Origin: Spirulina subsalsa PCC 9445 | GTDB taxonomy: Bacteria; Cyanobacteriota; Cyanobacteriia; Cyanobacteriales; Spirulinaceae | Direction: 5' to 3' | NCBI RefSeq assembly: GCF_000314005.1 | Contig: NZ_ALVR01000010.1 | Location: forward strand, 41,310 to 105,309 | Length of the DNA: 64,000 bases | In this document: positions 25,893 to 34,318 of the stretch, piece after piece | Layout of the letters: each line of letters starts with the position of its first letter | Numbering within the stretch: position 1 is the stretch's first letter | The notes under the pieces: generated by a model | The model's input: only the letters and a program-made list of their open reading frames with translations | The model's database searches: none | What the model was told of the DNA's origin: nothing | Program-made: the position numbers and the translations under genes

Positions 25893-26047
25893 TTACCATC
25901 CTGCGCCTTGGACTAACTACCGTGGGACACACGGGAAGTTATACGCTTGGGGAGATTGGGACACTGGCTGGGTTGGAGCAATCCTGCTCAGTAAAGTCTG
26001 GTCGATGAACCAAGAATCCCCGTCGCGTGACTCGCGGGGAGTGTCAA
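25893..26047 (+). repeat. Solo TnpB right end and omega scaffold
   Basis: About 150 bp starting ATCCTGCGCCTTGGACTAAC and ending CGCGGGGAGTGTCAAG are about 96% identical to 45656-45807, the 3' end of the TnpB gene at 44581 with its right end. The rest of the gene is absent. In the intact copy this DNA encodes the TnpB tail (LTTVGHTGSYTLGEIG) and should give the omega RNA scaffold. Here its guide would come from the sequence after 26047, the leader of the phosphoribosyltransferase. Confidence 0.8.
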
Positions 26048-26083
26048 GAAATTAAGTGCTATTCAGTAGAGGGTTTTGAGCTA

Positions 26084-26794
26084 ATGACAGTTGTGCGATT
26101 TCCTTGGGATGAATTTCCATCAGTATGGATTCACGCCCCAGAATTAGCGGTGAAAAAGCATTTTGCTTACCATTCGGCTAAATCAGGAGACCCTAATGCT
26201 GCATATCAGTTGGTTAATGAGATGCTTTCAGAACAAGTAGTAGAACAGTTAGCATCTACATTTGCAGGCATCCCGATGATATTAGTTTCAGCCCACGCCA
26301 TTGAAAATATTGGGGTGAATGCGATTCCTGAAGTATTAGCCAATTGCCTAGCTCAGAAATTACATTGGCGGGCAGATAGCGCCATCGTTCAAACCAATAT
26401 TGTCGCCCATACCGGTGCCGATGGTTTTTCTCGGCTTGCCCGACAAGCTAAGTTTGAAGGAGCAGTTATCCCAGACCAATGTTATCTTTTAGTGGATGAC
26501 TTTGTAGGACAAGGTGGCACTCTCGCCAACCTCCGCTCTCATATTATTCAGCGTGCAGGAAAGGTCATGGGTGCAACGGTCTTAACAGGCAAACCCTATT
26601 CAGCAAATCTTGCTTTAACAGAGTCAACTCTTAATGCACTGAGGTTAAAACATGGATGCGAACTTGAACAATGGTGGCAAAACCGATTCGGCTTCACCTT
26701 TGACTGCCTTACAGAGTCTGAAGCACGTTACTTGCTCAAAACCCCGACCCCTGACCGAATCCGAGATAAAATTGCTCAGGCAGAGCAAAGTTGA
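26084..26794 (+). CDS. Phosphoribosyltransferase-domain protein
   Basis: A 236-residue protein from ATG 26084 (MTVVRFPWDEFPSVWIHAPE), preceded by GAGGG at a workable distance; the longer frame from 26027 enters the TnpB right end. The PRPP-binding loop is CYLLVDDFVGQGGTLANL, with paired aspartates and GGT. The rest (IVQTNIVAHTGADGFSRLAR) is consistent with a type I phosphoribosyltransferase fold, but no specific base or pathway is recognised. It is not part of a clear operon and lies between two TnpB ends, suggesting accessory DNA. Confidence 0.75.
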   Translation: MTVVRFPWDEFPSVWIHAPELAVKKHFAYHSAKSGDPNAAYQLVNEMLSEQVVEQLASTFAGIPMILVSAHAIENIGVNAIPEVLANCLAQKLHWRADSAIVQTNIVAHTGADGFSRLARQAKFEGAVIPDQCYLLVDDFVGQGGTLANLRSHIIQRAGKVMGATVLTGKPYSANLALTESTLNALRLKHGCELEQWWQNRFGFTFDCLTESEARYLLKTPTPDRIRDKIAQAEQS

Positions 26795-26825
26795 AATCGC
26801 CATGCGAGTGAATGAGCTTTTGGAG

Positions 26826-26955
26826 GTGAACTACCCCACCCTGCCGTTGGAGGATGGGGCTTCCTGATTCAATGGGAAGTGCTTTCTCTACCGAAATATA
26901 GCGAGTCTTATCTTCCCGACCCAGGCAGAAGTCCTAGTTCCTAAGACCCAAGTTT
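26826..26955 (-). pseudogene. TnpB C-terminal remnant with right end
   Basis: The minus strand reads through degraded TnpB tail codons (LGTRTSAWVGKIRLA, an internal stop, then LNQEAPSS) to the right end GGCAGGGTGGGGTAGTTCAC at 26826. The final 45 bases match those at 2633, including CATTGAATCAGGAAGCCCCA. No upstream TnpB is left. The 311-bp gap before wza contains only this and AT-rich sequence. Confidence 0.7.
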
Positions 26956-27105
26956 TCTCTGGCAACACAGCCCTTTTTAGCTTGGTTTTCGCTTTGGGAG
27001 TTAGTGGTCAAGATATATTTATCTTAGCTTTGAGTAAATTTTTTGTTACTAGGAAGCACCTCGAAAGAAGGCTCGCACTCTAATCTTTGATTGAGCGGCG
27101 GGAGG

Positions 27106-28956
27106 ATGTCAGCCATTGCCAAAGACCGTATGAACTACTTTTTTAAGATATCCATTTTAACAGTAGGTGGATGGATTATGCTCAATTCCAGTGGGTCTAA
27201 TTCCACCCTAGCCTCCCTTCTGGGGGATAGTTTGTTCGTGAAACGTTGCGTAGCAAATGGGGGGCAAACTCTCCCCTGTTCCCCGTTCCCCGTTCCCCGT
27301 TCCCTTTTTAAGGAATTCGCCCCCCCACAATTCCTGATGAGCCAAGCGACCTCAGAATTACGGGTCGGAGTGGGAGATCGCCTAGGTATTCAATTCTTAA
27401 CTGCACCCCAATATAGCACTGAAGCTATTCTTCAACCAATGGGTAGTATTGAACTCATTGGCATAGGCAACCTATTTATCTTAGGCATGACCCTTGAACA
27501 GGTCGAGGAAGCGATCGCCCAAGTCTATCAAAGCGCCCAACTGTTAGATAATCCCCCGGTGAGTGTCACCCTGTTGGAACGCCCTCGTGCAACGGTTCAG
27601 GCCTTTCCTCTCACCAACGACCCCGTACCCACCCCCCCCCACGCTGAAGATCCCTACACATTAGGAGCAGGAGATCAGATCAGCATTGAAATTTTCCAGG
27701 TTCCCCAATACAGTGGACAGCACGAAATTCTCGTTAATGGCATGGTCAACTTACCCCAAGTGGGATCTCTTTCCCTGCAAGGAATGACCCTAGAAGAAGC
27801 GAGTCGGGCGATCGCCAACGCCTACGAAAATCGCCGTATCCTGCGATCGCCCCAAGTGACCGTCCGTCTCCTCAACACCCGTTCCGTGCGCGTCAGTTTA
27901 GCCGGAGAAGTCAACCGTCCCGGTTCTTATACTATGGAACGTCAAGGGTCATTATTCCCCACCCTCACCCAAGCCCTCAACACGGCCGGAGGGATTACCC
28001 AACTGGCTGACCTGGGCGCTGTAGAAATCCGTCGTCCTCAACGGAATGCCCCCGACAAAATTATTCGCGCCGATTTGTGGGACTTTGTACAACAGGGAAA
28101 CCGCGCCAATGACCCCACCCTGCGGGATGGTGATACGATCTTTCTCCCCACCGTCAGCGAAACCAACTTAGCCCAAATGTCCCGCATTCCCACTATTAGC
28201 TTTAACGCCAACGCTGAACGCCCCCTAAACATCGTAGTGATTGGGGAAGTCTTTCGCCCCGGCCCCTACACCGTCACCGGGGCAGCCCGTACTGGGGCAG
28301 CCGGACTCCCCGGAGGAGGAGGTATGAGTGGAGTTCCTCCCACCGTCACGCGGGCGATTCAGGTGGCCGGGGGAATTAAACCCCAAGCGGATATCCGCCG
28401 CATCCAGATTCGGCGACGCACCAACTTAGAAGAGGAACGGATTGTCGAGGTGAATCTCTGGGAATTACTACGGGCTGGAGATTCCTTACAGGATGTCGTC
28501 CTCCAAGAAGGGGACACCGTTTTTGTTCCCCTTGCCCCAGAATTAAACCCCGAAGAAGCCATTCAAATCGCCGAGGCGAGTTTCTCCCCCGATACCATTG
28601 GCGTGCGTGTTGTGGGGGAAATTCGGGGCAATGGGGCCTTGAGAATCCCCCCCAATACCCCCTTAAATCAGGCCATTGTCGAAGCGGGAGGGTTTAATAT
28701 AAGAGCGCACACCCGTTCTGTGGAATTAGTGCGGTTAAATCCCAACGGGACTGTCACGCGGCGCACCATTGACATTGATTTTGGCGCTCCCATTAACGAC
28801 GACAACAACCCCGCCCTGCGCAATAATGATGTGATTTTAGTCCGTCGTTCTACACTGGCCAGCATTTCGGATACCTTATCGGAAATTACCCGCCCGTTGG
28901 ATCAGACGTTGGGGTTATTTCTCTTTCCCCTACGGATTTTTAATATTTTCAACTAG
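27106..28956 (+). CDS. Polysaccharide export outer-membrane protein (Wza-like)
   Basis: About 616 residues, with two tandem polysaccharide-export domains (LRVGVGDRLGIQFLTAPQYS; YTLGAGDQISIEIFQVPQYS) followed by SLBB-type repeats (VSLAGEVNRPGSYTM, IVVIGEVFRPGPYTV, VRVVGEIRGNGALRI). It should form the periplasmic and outer-membrane channel that works with the Wzz and Wzc-type proteins. The N-terminus is uncertain: TTG 27091, ATG 27106 (GGAGG directly adjoins it) and ATG 27130 are all possible, the last leading straight into a hydrophobic signal-like stretch. A 7-bp tandem repeat lies in codons at 27276-27303, and a short repeat (GTGAAACGTTGCGTAGCAA) precedes it. Confidence 0.92.
   Translation: MSAIAKDRMNYFFKISILTVGGWIMLNSSGSNSTLASLLGDSLFVKRCVANGGQTLPCSPFPVPRSLFKEFAPPQFLMSQATSELRVGVGDRLGIQFLTAPQYSTEAILQPMGSIELIGIGNLFILGMTLEQVEEAIAQVYQSAQLLDNPPVSVTLLERPRATVQAFPLTNDPVPTPPHAEDPYTLGAGDQISIEIFQVPQYSGQHEILVNGMVNLPQVGSLSLQGMTLEEASRAIANAYENRRILRSPQVTVRLLNTRSVRVSLAGEVNRPGSYTMERQGSLFPTLTQALNTAGGITQLADLGAVEIRRPQRNAPDKIIRADLWDFVQQGNRANDPTLRDGDTIFLPTVSETNLAQMSRIPTISFNANAERPLNIVVIGEVFRPGPYTVTGAARTGAAGLPGGGGMSGVPPTVTRAIQVAGGIKPQADIRRIQIRRRTNLEEERIVEVNLWELLRAGDSLQDVVLQEGDTVFVPLAPELNPEEAIQIAEASFSPDTIGVRVVGEIRGNGALRIPPNTPLNQAIVEAGGFNIRAHTRSVELVRLNPNGTVTRRTIDIDFGAPINDDNNPALRNNDVILVRRSTLASISDTLSEITRPLDQTLGLFLFPLRIFNIFN
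27276..27303. repeat. Heptanucleotide repeat inside wza
   Basis: CCGTTCC is repeated three times (27283-27303) after one imperfect unit CTGTTCC (27276-27282). A 7-bp unit is not a multiple of three, so gain or loss of one copy would shift the wza frame. Confidence 0.85.
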
Positions 28957-30237
28957 GGCCGTGTGTTCACTTCGTGACGCTCCGCGTTCGCGCAGCGTTG
29001 CGCAGCAAACGCGAAGCGTTGCGTAGCAATTGAATTGGGCGAGTTTAGCCTGCATGGTGTAGTCTCTTTGAACCCGTTGCTGGGCTGCTTCTCCTAGGGC
29101 TTGACGCTGCTGGGGGTTTTGGGCGACTGTTGTAATAGCTTGGGCTAGATCCGCGATCGCCTGCCTTGGAGAAACAGCCGGAATTTTATACCCCGTCTCC
29201 GGTGTCACCAATAAACCTGGCCCCCCTAAATCCAAGCAAATCACCGGACACCCCACCGCCATTGCTTCTAAACAAACCATCCCCCCCGACTCATGCAAAC
29301 TGGGGTGAAGCAGAGCCAATCCCTGCTGAAGCAGTGAGAGAACTTCCCCTCGGGGGAGTTTCCCGCAGAATTTAACCCGTTCCCCTAAACCAAAAGTGTG
29401 GGCTAAGGTGAGTAGGCGCTCTTTCTCCGGTCCCTCCCCAATCAGCCAATATTCAATAGTCTCAGGAATATCCGCTCTAGCAAACGCTTCTAGCCCTAAA
29501 TGAAAGCCCTTCCAGTGCAACAAACGACCAATACTGAGGATAACCCGCCCCCCAGATTCCTCAACCCCCCGTTCCCTTAGTTCAAACTCAGCCCCAGATA
29601 ACGCCAACTGGGAGAGAACTTCCACCCGTTTCGCCCCTAAAGCGCGTAGACGTTGGGCAGTTTGTTCCGTCGTCGCAAACGCTATTTCACTGCGCTGGGC
29701 GGTTAATTTAACAAAAGGGTCTAATTCTCCCAGGCCACGGGCAACATCTCGCAACAGTTCATAAAATTGACCCCGTAGACTAAACGTAGACCGAAAACCC
29801 GCCGGAGTCACCTCACCCCCACCCACTGGCCCCCAAATAAACGGCACAGGTAACAAGGCCAAAAAGCTGGGACTCCAATACTTCACATAGGTAACATGAT
29901 GAATACAATCCCAACCCACTTGGGAGTAGAGTTGGCGCACCTGCTGATAGGCCAGAATTTGCCAGTAGTAATAATGCAAATGAACCAGCTTCCGTTGTAA
30001 TTGAAGCGGTTGGAGGAAGGGAGGGAGATCACAATATAACACCGTCAAACCCGGACAAGGCTGCTCCTCCAAAGCGGCCGTAATCGCCGGACGATTGCTT
30101 TCCCGCGTCAGAATCCACACCTGATGCTGTTGGACTAACCCTTGAGCTAAATTCCAACCAATGGCAGGTTCTGACCCCTCTCCGGGGCGACAAGCATAGG
30201 CAGAGAGCAGAATTTTCAATGGTCTGGAGGTAGACAT
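28930..30237 (-). CDS. Glycosyltransferase family 4
   Basis: A 435-residue GT-B enzyme beginning MSTSRPLKILLSAYACRPGE, with FIWGPVGGGEVTP in the acceptor domain, GRVILSIGRLLHWKGFHLGL in the donor domain and SLHESGGMVCLEAMAVGCP as the GT4 signature. The last ~30 residues (CYATLRVCCATLRERG onward) come from an inserted palindromic repeat, and the gene overlaps the 3' end of wza by 27 bp head-on. The ancestral stop was therefore probably earlier. It overlaps the next GT gene start by 22 bp, which implies co-translation. Specificity is unknown. Confidence 0.9.
   Translation of the reverse strand: MSTSRPLKILLSAYACRPGEGSEPAIGWNLAQGLVQQHQVWILTRESNRPAITAALEEQPCPGLTVLYCDLPPFLQPLQLQRKLVHLHYYYWQILAYQQVRQLYSQVGWDCIHHVTYVKYWSPSFLALLPVPFIWGPVGGGEVTPAGFRSTFSLRGQFYELLRDVARGLGELDPFVKLTAQRSEIAFATTEQTAQRLRALGAKRVEVLSQLALSGAEFELRERGVEESGGRVILSIGRLLHWKGFHLGLEAFARADIPETIEYWLIGEGPEKERLLTLAHTFGLGERVKFCGKLPRGEVLSLLQQGLALLHPSLHESGGMVCLEAMAVGCPVICLDLGGPGLLVTPETGYKIPAVSPRQAIADLAQAITTVAQNPQQRQALGEAAQQRVQRDYTMQAKLAQFNCYATLRVCCATLRERGASRSEHTALVENIKNP
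28965..29031. repeat. Short palindromic repeat insertion
   Basis: Contains TTCGCGCAGCGTTGCGCAGC followed by AAACGCGAAGCGTTGCGTAG. Related pieces occur in wza (27232-27258), capD (41655-41672) and a TnpB remnant (16137-16152). This is the kind of short dispersed repeat common in cyanobacteria. Here it extends the GT reading frame. Confidence 0.7.
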
Positions 30238-31388
30238 AGAGTTTCAGCGACACGACTTAGAAATTGGGCAGCTTGTTCTGGGCTATATTGTTCCATGAGG
30301 ATCTTAGCCTGCTCTCCCCAAGTAGCCGCCAGACTGGGTTGTTCCAAAAATAGAGCCATTTTCTGGGCTAAAATATCCGTTGCTCTGGGGTCAAAAACAG
30401 AGCCATTTTTGCCCTCTTGAATTAATTCACAAGCTCCTGCCCATTGGGAACACAAAACGGGTTTTCCACAGACCAAAGCCTCTAAAACCACCATCCCCCA
30501 AGTATCCTCTAAGGTGGGAAAAACAAACACATCGGCTTGATGAAAATAAGACCCCAATTCTCCATAGTCTACACGACCCCACCAACGAATCCGTTCCGTT
30601 AATCCTTGCGCCTCACTCCATTGTTCTAATTCCGCTTTCTGCCCACCATCCCCCACCACCCACAGTTCATAATTGCACTTACCTTGGCTCTCTAACTGAT
30701 GACAAGCTTCTAACAGGAAATTTAACCCTTTGCGGGGAATAATGCCGCCAACGAACAGGAAAACACAATCTGAGGTCTTTTTTAAAGGGGGGTGTACCTT
30801 ATTCTTAAAATCCTGTTCAAAGGTTTGATTTTCAACCGTTAAAACATGGGGAAGCGGCACTTCATAGGGATGAACAAACAAGTTTTGCGGGGGACAATTT
30901 AAGCAAGTTTTTAAATAATCCCCTCCTCGGTGACTATTACTAATACAAGCATCAGCCCAACGAACCATCAGGCGACGCAGTGCCAAACGGGGAGTCGAAT
31001 GACGATAATCTACTCCCGGAGAACTTCCCTCATAAGCAATTACAACTCGCCATCTTATGATAGGTTTTAGCAGTAAGACTAACAGCGTCCACATTCCAAA
31101 AGAATTGGAAAAAATAACATCGGGTGTAAAAGTGATTAGGGGTTTAATAATTCCCAAGGGGAGATAAGTAAAGTTATCGCCATAACTTTGTTTAGATGCG
31201 GATAAGGCGACAATTTTTCGTTCTCCTACTATTTCCACCTGAAAGCTATTTTCTAATCCCGGTGCATAACCATGCCAGCGACTGGTGAACACCGTGGTTT
31301 GAGGAAAGAGTTGACTGAGACTCTTCATGGTGGGTTGCCAATAGTAGAAGGCAGAAGTTAATAACCAAGCAATCCGCAAGTTTTTCAT
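30216..31388 (-). CDS. Glycosyltransferase family 4
   Basis: A 390-residue GT-B transferase: MKNLRIAWLLTSAFYYWQPT at the start, CVFLFVGGIIPRKGLNFLLE at the donor domain and FPTLEDTWGMVVLEALVCGK as the signature with both glutamates. It overlaps the downstream GT at 30237 by 22 bp. A MITE-like repeat begins right upstream of the start codon, so the promoter region may have been replaced. Probably adds one residue to the repeat unit in the cytoplasm. Confidence 0.9.
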   Translation of the reverse strand: MKNLRIAWLLTSAFYYWQPTMKSLSQLFPQTTVFTSRWHGYAPGLENSFQVEIVGERKIVALSASKQSYGDNFTYLPLGIIKPLITFTPDVIFSNSFGMWTLLVLLLKPIIRWRVVIAYEGSSPGVDYRHSTPRLALRRLMVRWADACISNSHRGGDYLKTCLNCPPQNLFVHPYEVPLPHVLTVENQTFEQDFKNKVHPPLKKTSDCVFLFVGGIIPRKGLNFLLEACHQLESQGKCNYELWVVGDGGQKAELEQWSEAQGLTERIRWWGRVDYGELGSYFHQADVFVFPTLEDTWGMVVLEALVCGKPVLCSQWAGACELIQEGKNGSVFDPRATDILAQKMALFLEQPSLAATWGEQAKILMEQYSPEQAAQFLSRVAETLCLPPDH

Positions 31389-31390
31389 AG

Positions 31391-31525
31391 ATAGGGAACA
31401 GGGAACGGGGAACAGGAGTCGAAAAAAGCAAGCCTTTTTGATTATTTATCCCTAAAACCTTGCAGTTTCTCGCTCCTAATCGAAAGTCCTAGTAATACTG
31501 CTTAGAGGGATATTCAGCAGTATAG
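31391..31525 (+). repeat. MITE-like repeat, copy 1 (left end lost)
   Basis: About 135 bp sharing GCAAGCCTTTTTGATTATTT followed by ATCCCTAAAACCTTGCAG with copies at 33966 and 35762. It ends CTTAGAGGGATATTCAGCAG. The left terminus seen in the other copies is missing here. The rest of the 320-bp gap (to 31708) holds only G-rich short repeats such as GGGGAATGGGGAGTC and no gene. Confidence 0.75.
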
Positions 31526-31708
31526 GGTTTCACAAATTGGAAAACACTATTTAGGCCTTGTTGAATAAGTCCGAGAGTTGGGGAATGGGGAGTCAGAAGT
31601 CGGGGAAGAGAGAAGAGTCGGGAAATTAAGAATTATTGCCTTATGACTCCCCCCGATTCCTTGTTCCCTTGATTTCTAACGAGTGAGTCAAAACTTGTCA
31701 AGGTTGTA

Positions 31709-32572
31709 TCACCGTACTCCAACTAAAGTAATTGATCTAAAGATTAGAGACTTTTCTGCTATCAAACGACGTTGATTATAAGGTAAAAAACCTAACAAAC
31801 TTTCTGCAATTTCAATCATCCACTGAACGGGGAAAATGAGAGGAATCTGCAAGGTTAATTTAGACGAAACCTTCCGCAAAAAGACTTTAGAAAACCCTGC
31901 CGCACGGAATAATTTAGCCAGTTCCGAAATTTTATACTCTTTGAGATGAAAACCCGTAGCAACTTCATCAAAATACTTAGAAATATCATGGGGACCGGAT
32001 AAAGCATGGGGGGTAATACAAACATAACGCCCACCGGGTTTAAGGGCTTTACAAATATTCTCTAATTGGGCAATAGCATCATCAGGATGTAAATGTTCCA
32101 TTAACTGATTACTATAAATCAAGTCAATACTTTGGTCAGGAACAGGAATCGTACAACCATCAGAAATGATCACCTCAACATTATCGGGGAGTTGTAAATC
32201 CTTGGTTAACTCTGGAGAAACATCAACAGCATAAACTTTCTGCACCAATTTAGAGACTTCCCTCGAAAAGTCACAACGCCCTGGACCGACTTCTAAAAAG
32301 ACCGTCTGGGGCGTTAAAAACTCAGTAATGATTTTTAACTGGTTTTGCCAAATGGATTGATTCTCCTCGGTCACTTTACGAGTTAATAAAGAGTGATGAG
32401 GTACTTTTTGAAAAAGTTCATCATATAACTGAGTATATAAATGCTCTTGTTGTCGCTGTTCAATGGTGGAACTTAGTAATTTCTGAGCTAATTGTTTTTC
32501 AATTAAATAGTGTTCAGTAATTTGCTCAAGGGTTCGTTGCTCTTTCAGGGGGATTTTAATTTTTAAGCTCAT
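31709..32572 (-). CDS. Class I SAM-dependent methyltransferase
   Basis: A 287-residue protein from ATG 32572 (MSLKIKIPLKEQRTLEQ); a longer frame to 32662 would overlap the upstream GT gene. The SAM-binding motif I is FLEVGPGRCDFSREV, then VYAVDVSPEL (acidic ribose-binding position), SIDLIYSNQLMEHLHP and LKPGGRYVCITPHALSGPHD. This is the Methyltransf_11 type, often acting on sugars or lipids in polysaccharide clusters. It is co-directional with the GT at 32631, 58 bp away. The substrate is not evident. Confidence 0.88.
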   Translation of the reverse strand: MSLKIKIPLKEQRTLEQITEHYLIEKQLAQKLLSSTIEQRQQEHLYTQLYDELFQKVPHHSLLTRKVTEENQSIWQNQLKIITEFLTPQTVFLEVGPGRCDFSREVSKLVQKVYAVDVSPELTKDLQLPDNVEVIISDGCTIPVPDQSIDLIYSNQLMEHLHPDDAIAQLENICKALKPGGRYVCITPHALSGPHDISKYFDEVATGFHLKEYKISELAKLFRAAGFSKVFLRKVSSKLTLQIPLIFPVQWMIEIAESLLGFLPYNQRRLIAEKSLIFRSITLVGVR

Positions 32573-32630
32573 ACCAGTCACCTCAATTTGCTTTATTCTA
32601 ATCAAGGTTTTCTCCCAGAGTCCCTCAACT

Positions 32631-33938
32631 TTAGAAAAGTTGATGAAAAACAGTAGCTGCAAAGCGTTCAGGGGAATGTTGACGTGCTAGGTCTGCCATT
32701 TTACTGGGATTTCCCCAGATTTTTGCTCTTTGGGGGTGATTTTGTGTTCCCGTAGCGTTGGGTAGTCCGGGGGAACGATTTGGTGGAGAGGAATCGGTTA
32801 AAAATTGAGTAAATCCTTGAGCAATTGCACTTGGTTGACTACTATCTATAGTTAATCCTAATTCATAGCGTTGAACCATTTGACCCATTAGGCCATAATT
32901 AGAACTGAGAACAGGTTTTTGAGTAGCGGCCGCAAGGAGCAAAATTCCACTCATTCCCACATGACGCTGATAGGGGGCTAAAATAACATCGGCGAGTTGG
33001 AAATATTGGGAAACTTCAAAGTGAGGGATAAATTGGTAGTGTCGGACAATTTGGACGGGGTGGTTTTGACAGAGATTGTCAATTTTAGGGTTGAGATCAT
33101 CAGCAATGTTAGACTCTCCCACTAAGAATAAACAGAGTTTTTGTGCTAAATGATCTGGGAGTTGTGCGATCGCCTCTAACAAAGGATAAACCCCTTTTCT
33201 CTCGTTCAACGCCCCAAATAGCAAGAAAATCTGCCGTTGAGAATCTATTCCCCGCGATTGACAAAACACCTCTCGTTGTACCGTGACAGGGGGGATTTCT
33301 TCTACGGGGTCAGGAACGTGGACAATTTTATGAGAAGATGACCACTGGCGAATAGAATCTAAAACGAAGGGATCTAAACTTAAAAGTTTTGTGAACTTGG
33401 CTTGACTTAGAACCCGAAATAATAGCCATTTTTCCCAAGAGAGTTGTAGAGACTCACGAAGTGTTAAAGGAGAATCAGACCACTGGGGATAGTGAAAACG
33501 AGGACGGAAATAGATGCCAGAAAGAGAACAAAAAGAATCTAATCCCAAGGCTAAAGGTAAAATATAGGTATCTAAATAGAGAATTACACAATGCTTGACT
33601 TGCAGTTGTTTAGCATAGCGTTGTAAGAGTCGCCATTCCTGAAAATTTCGCCGTTGGCGACCCCATTTAGACTGACGAGAAGCTAAAGCGGTTTCTTCTT
33701 CTGAAGTAATGGCTACAAACTCAATTGAATCAGCACCATCCGCTAATTGAACGACTTCAGGATGTTCTGTTAAGAAACGGGGAGATACCACAAGATAAAG
33801 AAAATTGACCGTATTTTGAGCTAACCAGTAGCTGATGAGATGACGAATATAATTGGGATGATGACCTCGGATAGAAAGGTCAAACAACATGATACTGGTC
33901 TGAAAATCCTGTAAAGACGAATTCAAGAATTGGGACAT
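32631..33938 (-). CDS. Glycosyltransferase family 4-like
   Basis: A 435-residue GT-B protein: MLFDLSIRGHHPNYIRHLIS at the N-terminus, IFLLFGALNERKGVYPLLEA in the donor domain and QLADVILAPYQRHVGMSGIL in place of the standard EGFG signature, as in divergent GT4 members. Near the C-terminus a proline- and asparagine-rich segment (SPPNRSPGLPNATGTQNHPQ) interrupts the last helices and looks like an insertion. It is upstream of the methyltransferase and likely co-transcribed with it. Confidence 0.82.
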   Translation of the reverse strand: MSQFLNSSLQDFQTSIMLFDLSIRGHHPNYIRHLISYWLAQNTVNFLYLVVSPRFLTEHPEVVQLADGADSIEFVAITSEEETALASRQSKWGRQRRNFQEWRLLQRYAKQLQVKHCVILYLDTYILPLALGLDSFCSLSGIYFRPRFHYPQWSDSPLTLRESLQLSWEKWLLFRVLSQAKFTKLLSLDPFVLDSIRQWSSSHKIVHVPDPVEEIPPVTVQREVFCQSRGIDSQRQIFLLFGALNERKGVYPLLEAIAQLPDHLAQKLCLFLVGESNIADDLNPKIDNLCQNHPVQIVRHYQFIPHFEVSQYFQLADVILAPYQRHVGMSGILLLAAATQKPVLSSNYGLMGQMVQRYELGLTIDSSQPSAIAQGFTQFLTDSSPPNRSPGLPNATGTQNHPQRAKIWGNPSKMADLARQHSPERFAATVFHQLF

Positions 33939-33965
33939 TACGATTTGAGTTAAAATAGGATAGAG

Positions 33966-34131
33966 CTTGCTGAATAACTTTACTCGTGGGGCTAGGAAAC
34001 AGGAAACAGGGAACAGGGGGAATCGGAAAAAGGCAAGCCTTTTTGATAATTTATCCCTAAAACCTAGCAGTTTCTCGCTCTTAAAACGGCTAAAAGTCCT
34101 AATAACACGGCTTAGAGAGATATTCAGTAGA
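33966..34131 (+). repeat. MITE-like repeat, copy 2
   Basis: About 165 bp from CTTGCTGAATAACTTTACTCG to CTTAGAGAGATATTCAGTAG. The ends form imperfect inverted repeats (TGCTGAAT with ATTCAG). The core GGCAAGCCTTTTTGATAATT is shared with the other copies. No coding capacity. Confidence 0.78.
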
Positions 34132-34254
34132 ACCTAGGATATTTTCTAAGCCTAACCTATTTGCGGTGTATGTGGGCAAAATTTACCCAAAAATTTGGGT
34201 CTATGAATGAAAAATACATTCGCCTTTAGGCAGGGGATTGTCAACTACTTTGGG

Positions 34255-34310
34255 GCGCAGGGAAAGTAACGTCTCTAGAGAGACTAGCCTCTGCTTGGAT
34301 GGGGAAACCT
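34255..34310 (-). ncRNA. Possible omega-RNA-like hairpin remnant
   Basis: On the minus strand this reads GGTTTCCCCATCCAAGCAGA then AGTCTCTCTAGAGACGTTAC. The AGTCTC...AGAGACGTT hairpin resembles the one in the IsrB omega RNA (near 25635-25650). It could be a decayed IsrB-type end. The remainder of the 380-bp gap is the MITE copy and AT-rich DNA. Confidence 0.3.
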
Positions 34311-34318
34311 ATCTCAGA

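Noticed and set aside
26652..26867. 71-residue frame overlapping the phosphoribosyltransferase end
   Set aside because: It lies in another frame of that gene and runs into a TnpB right end; no similarity or start site supports it.
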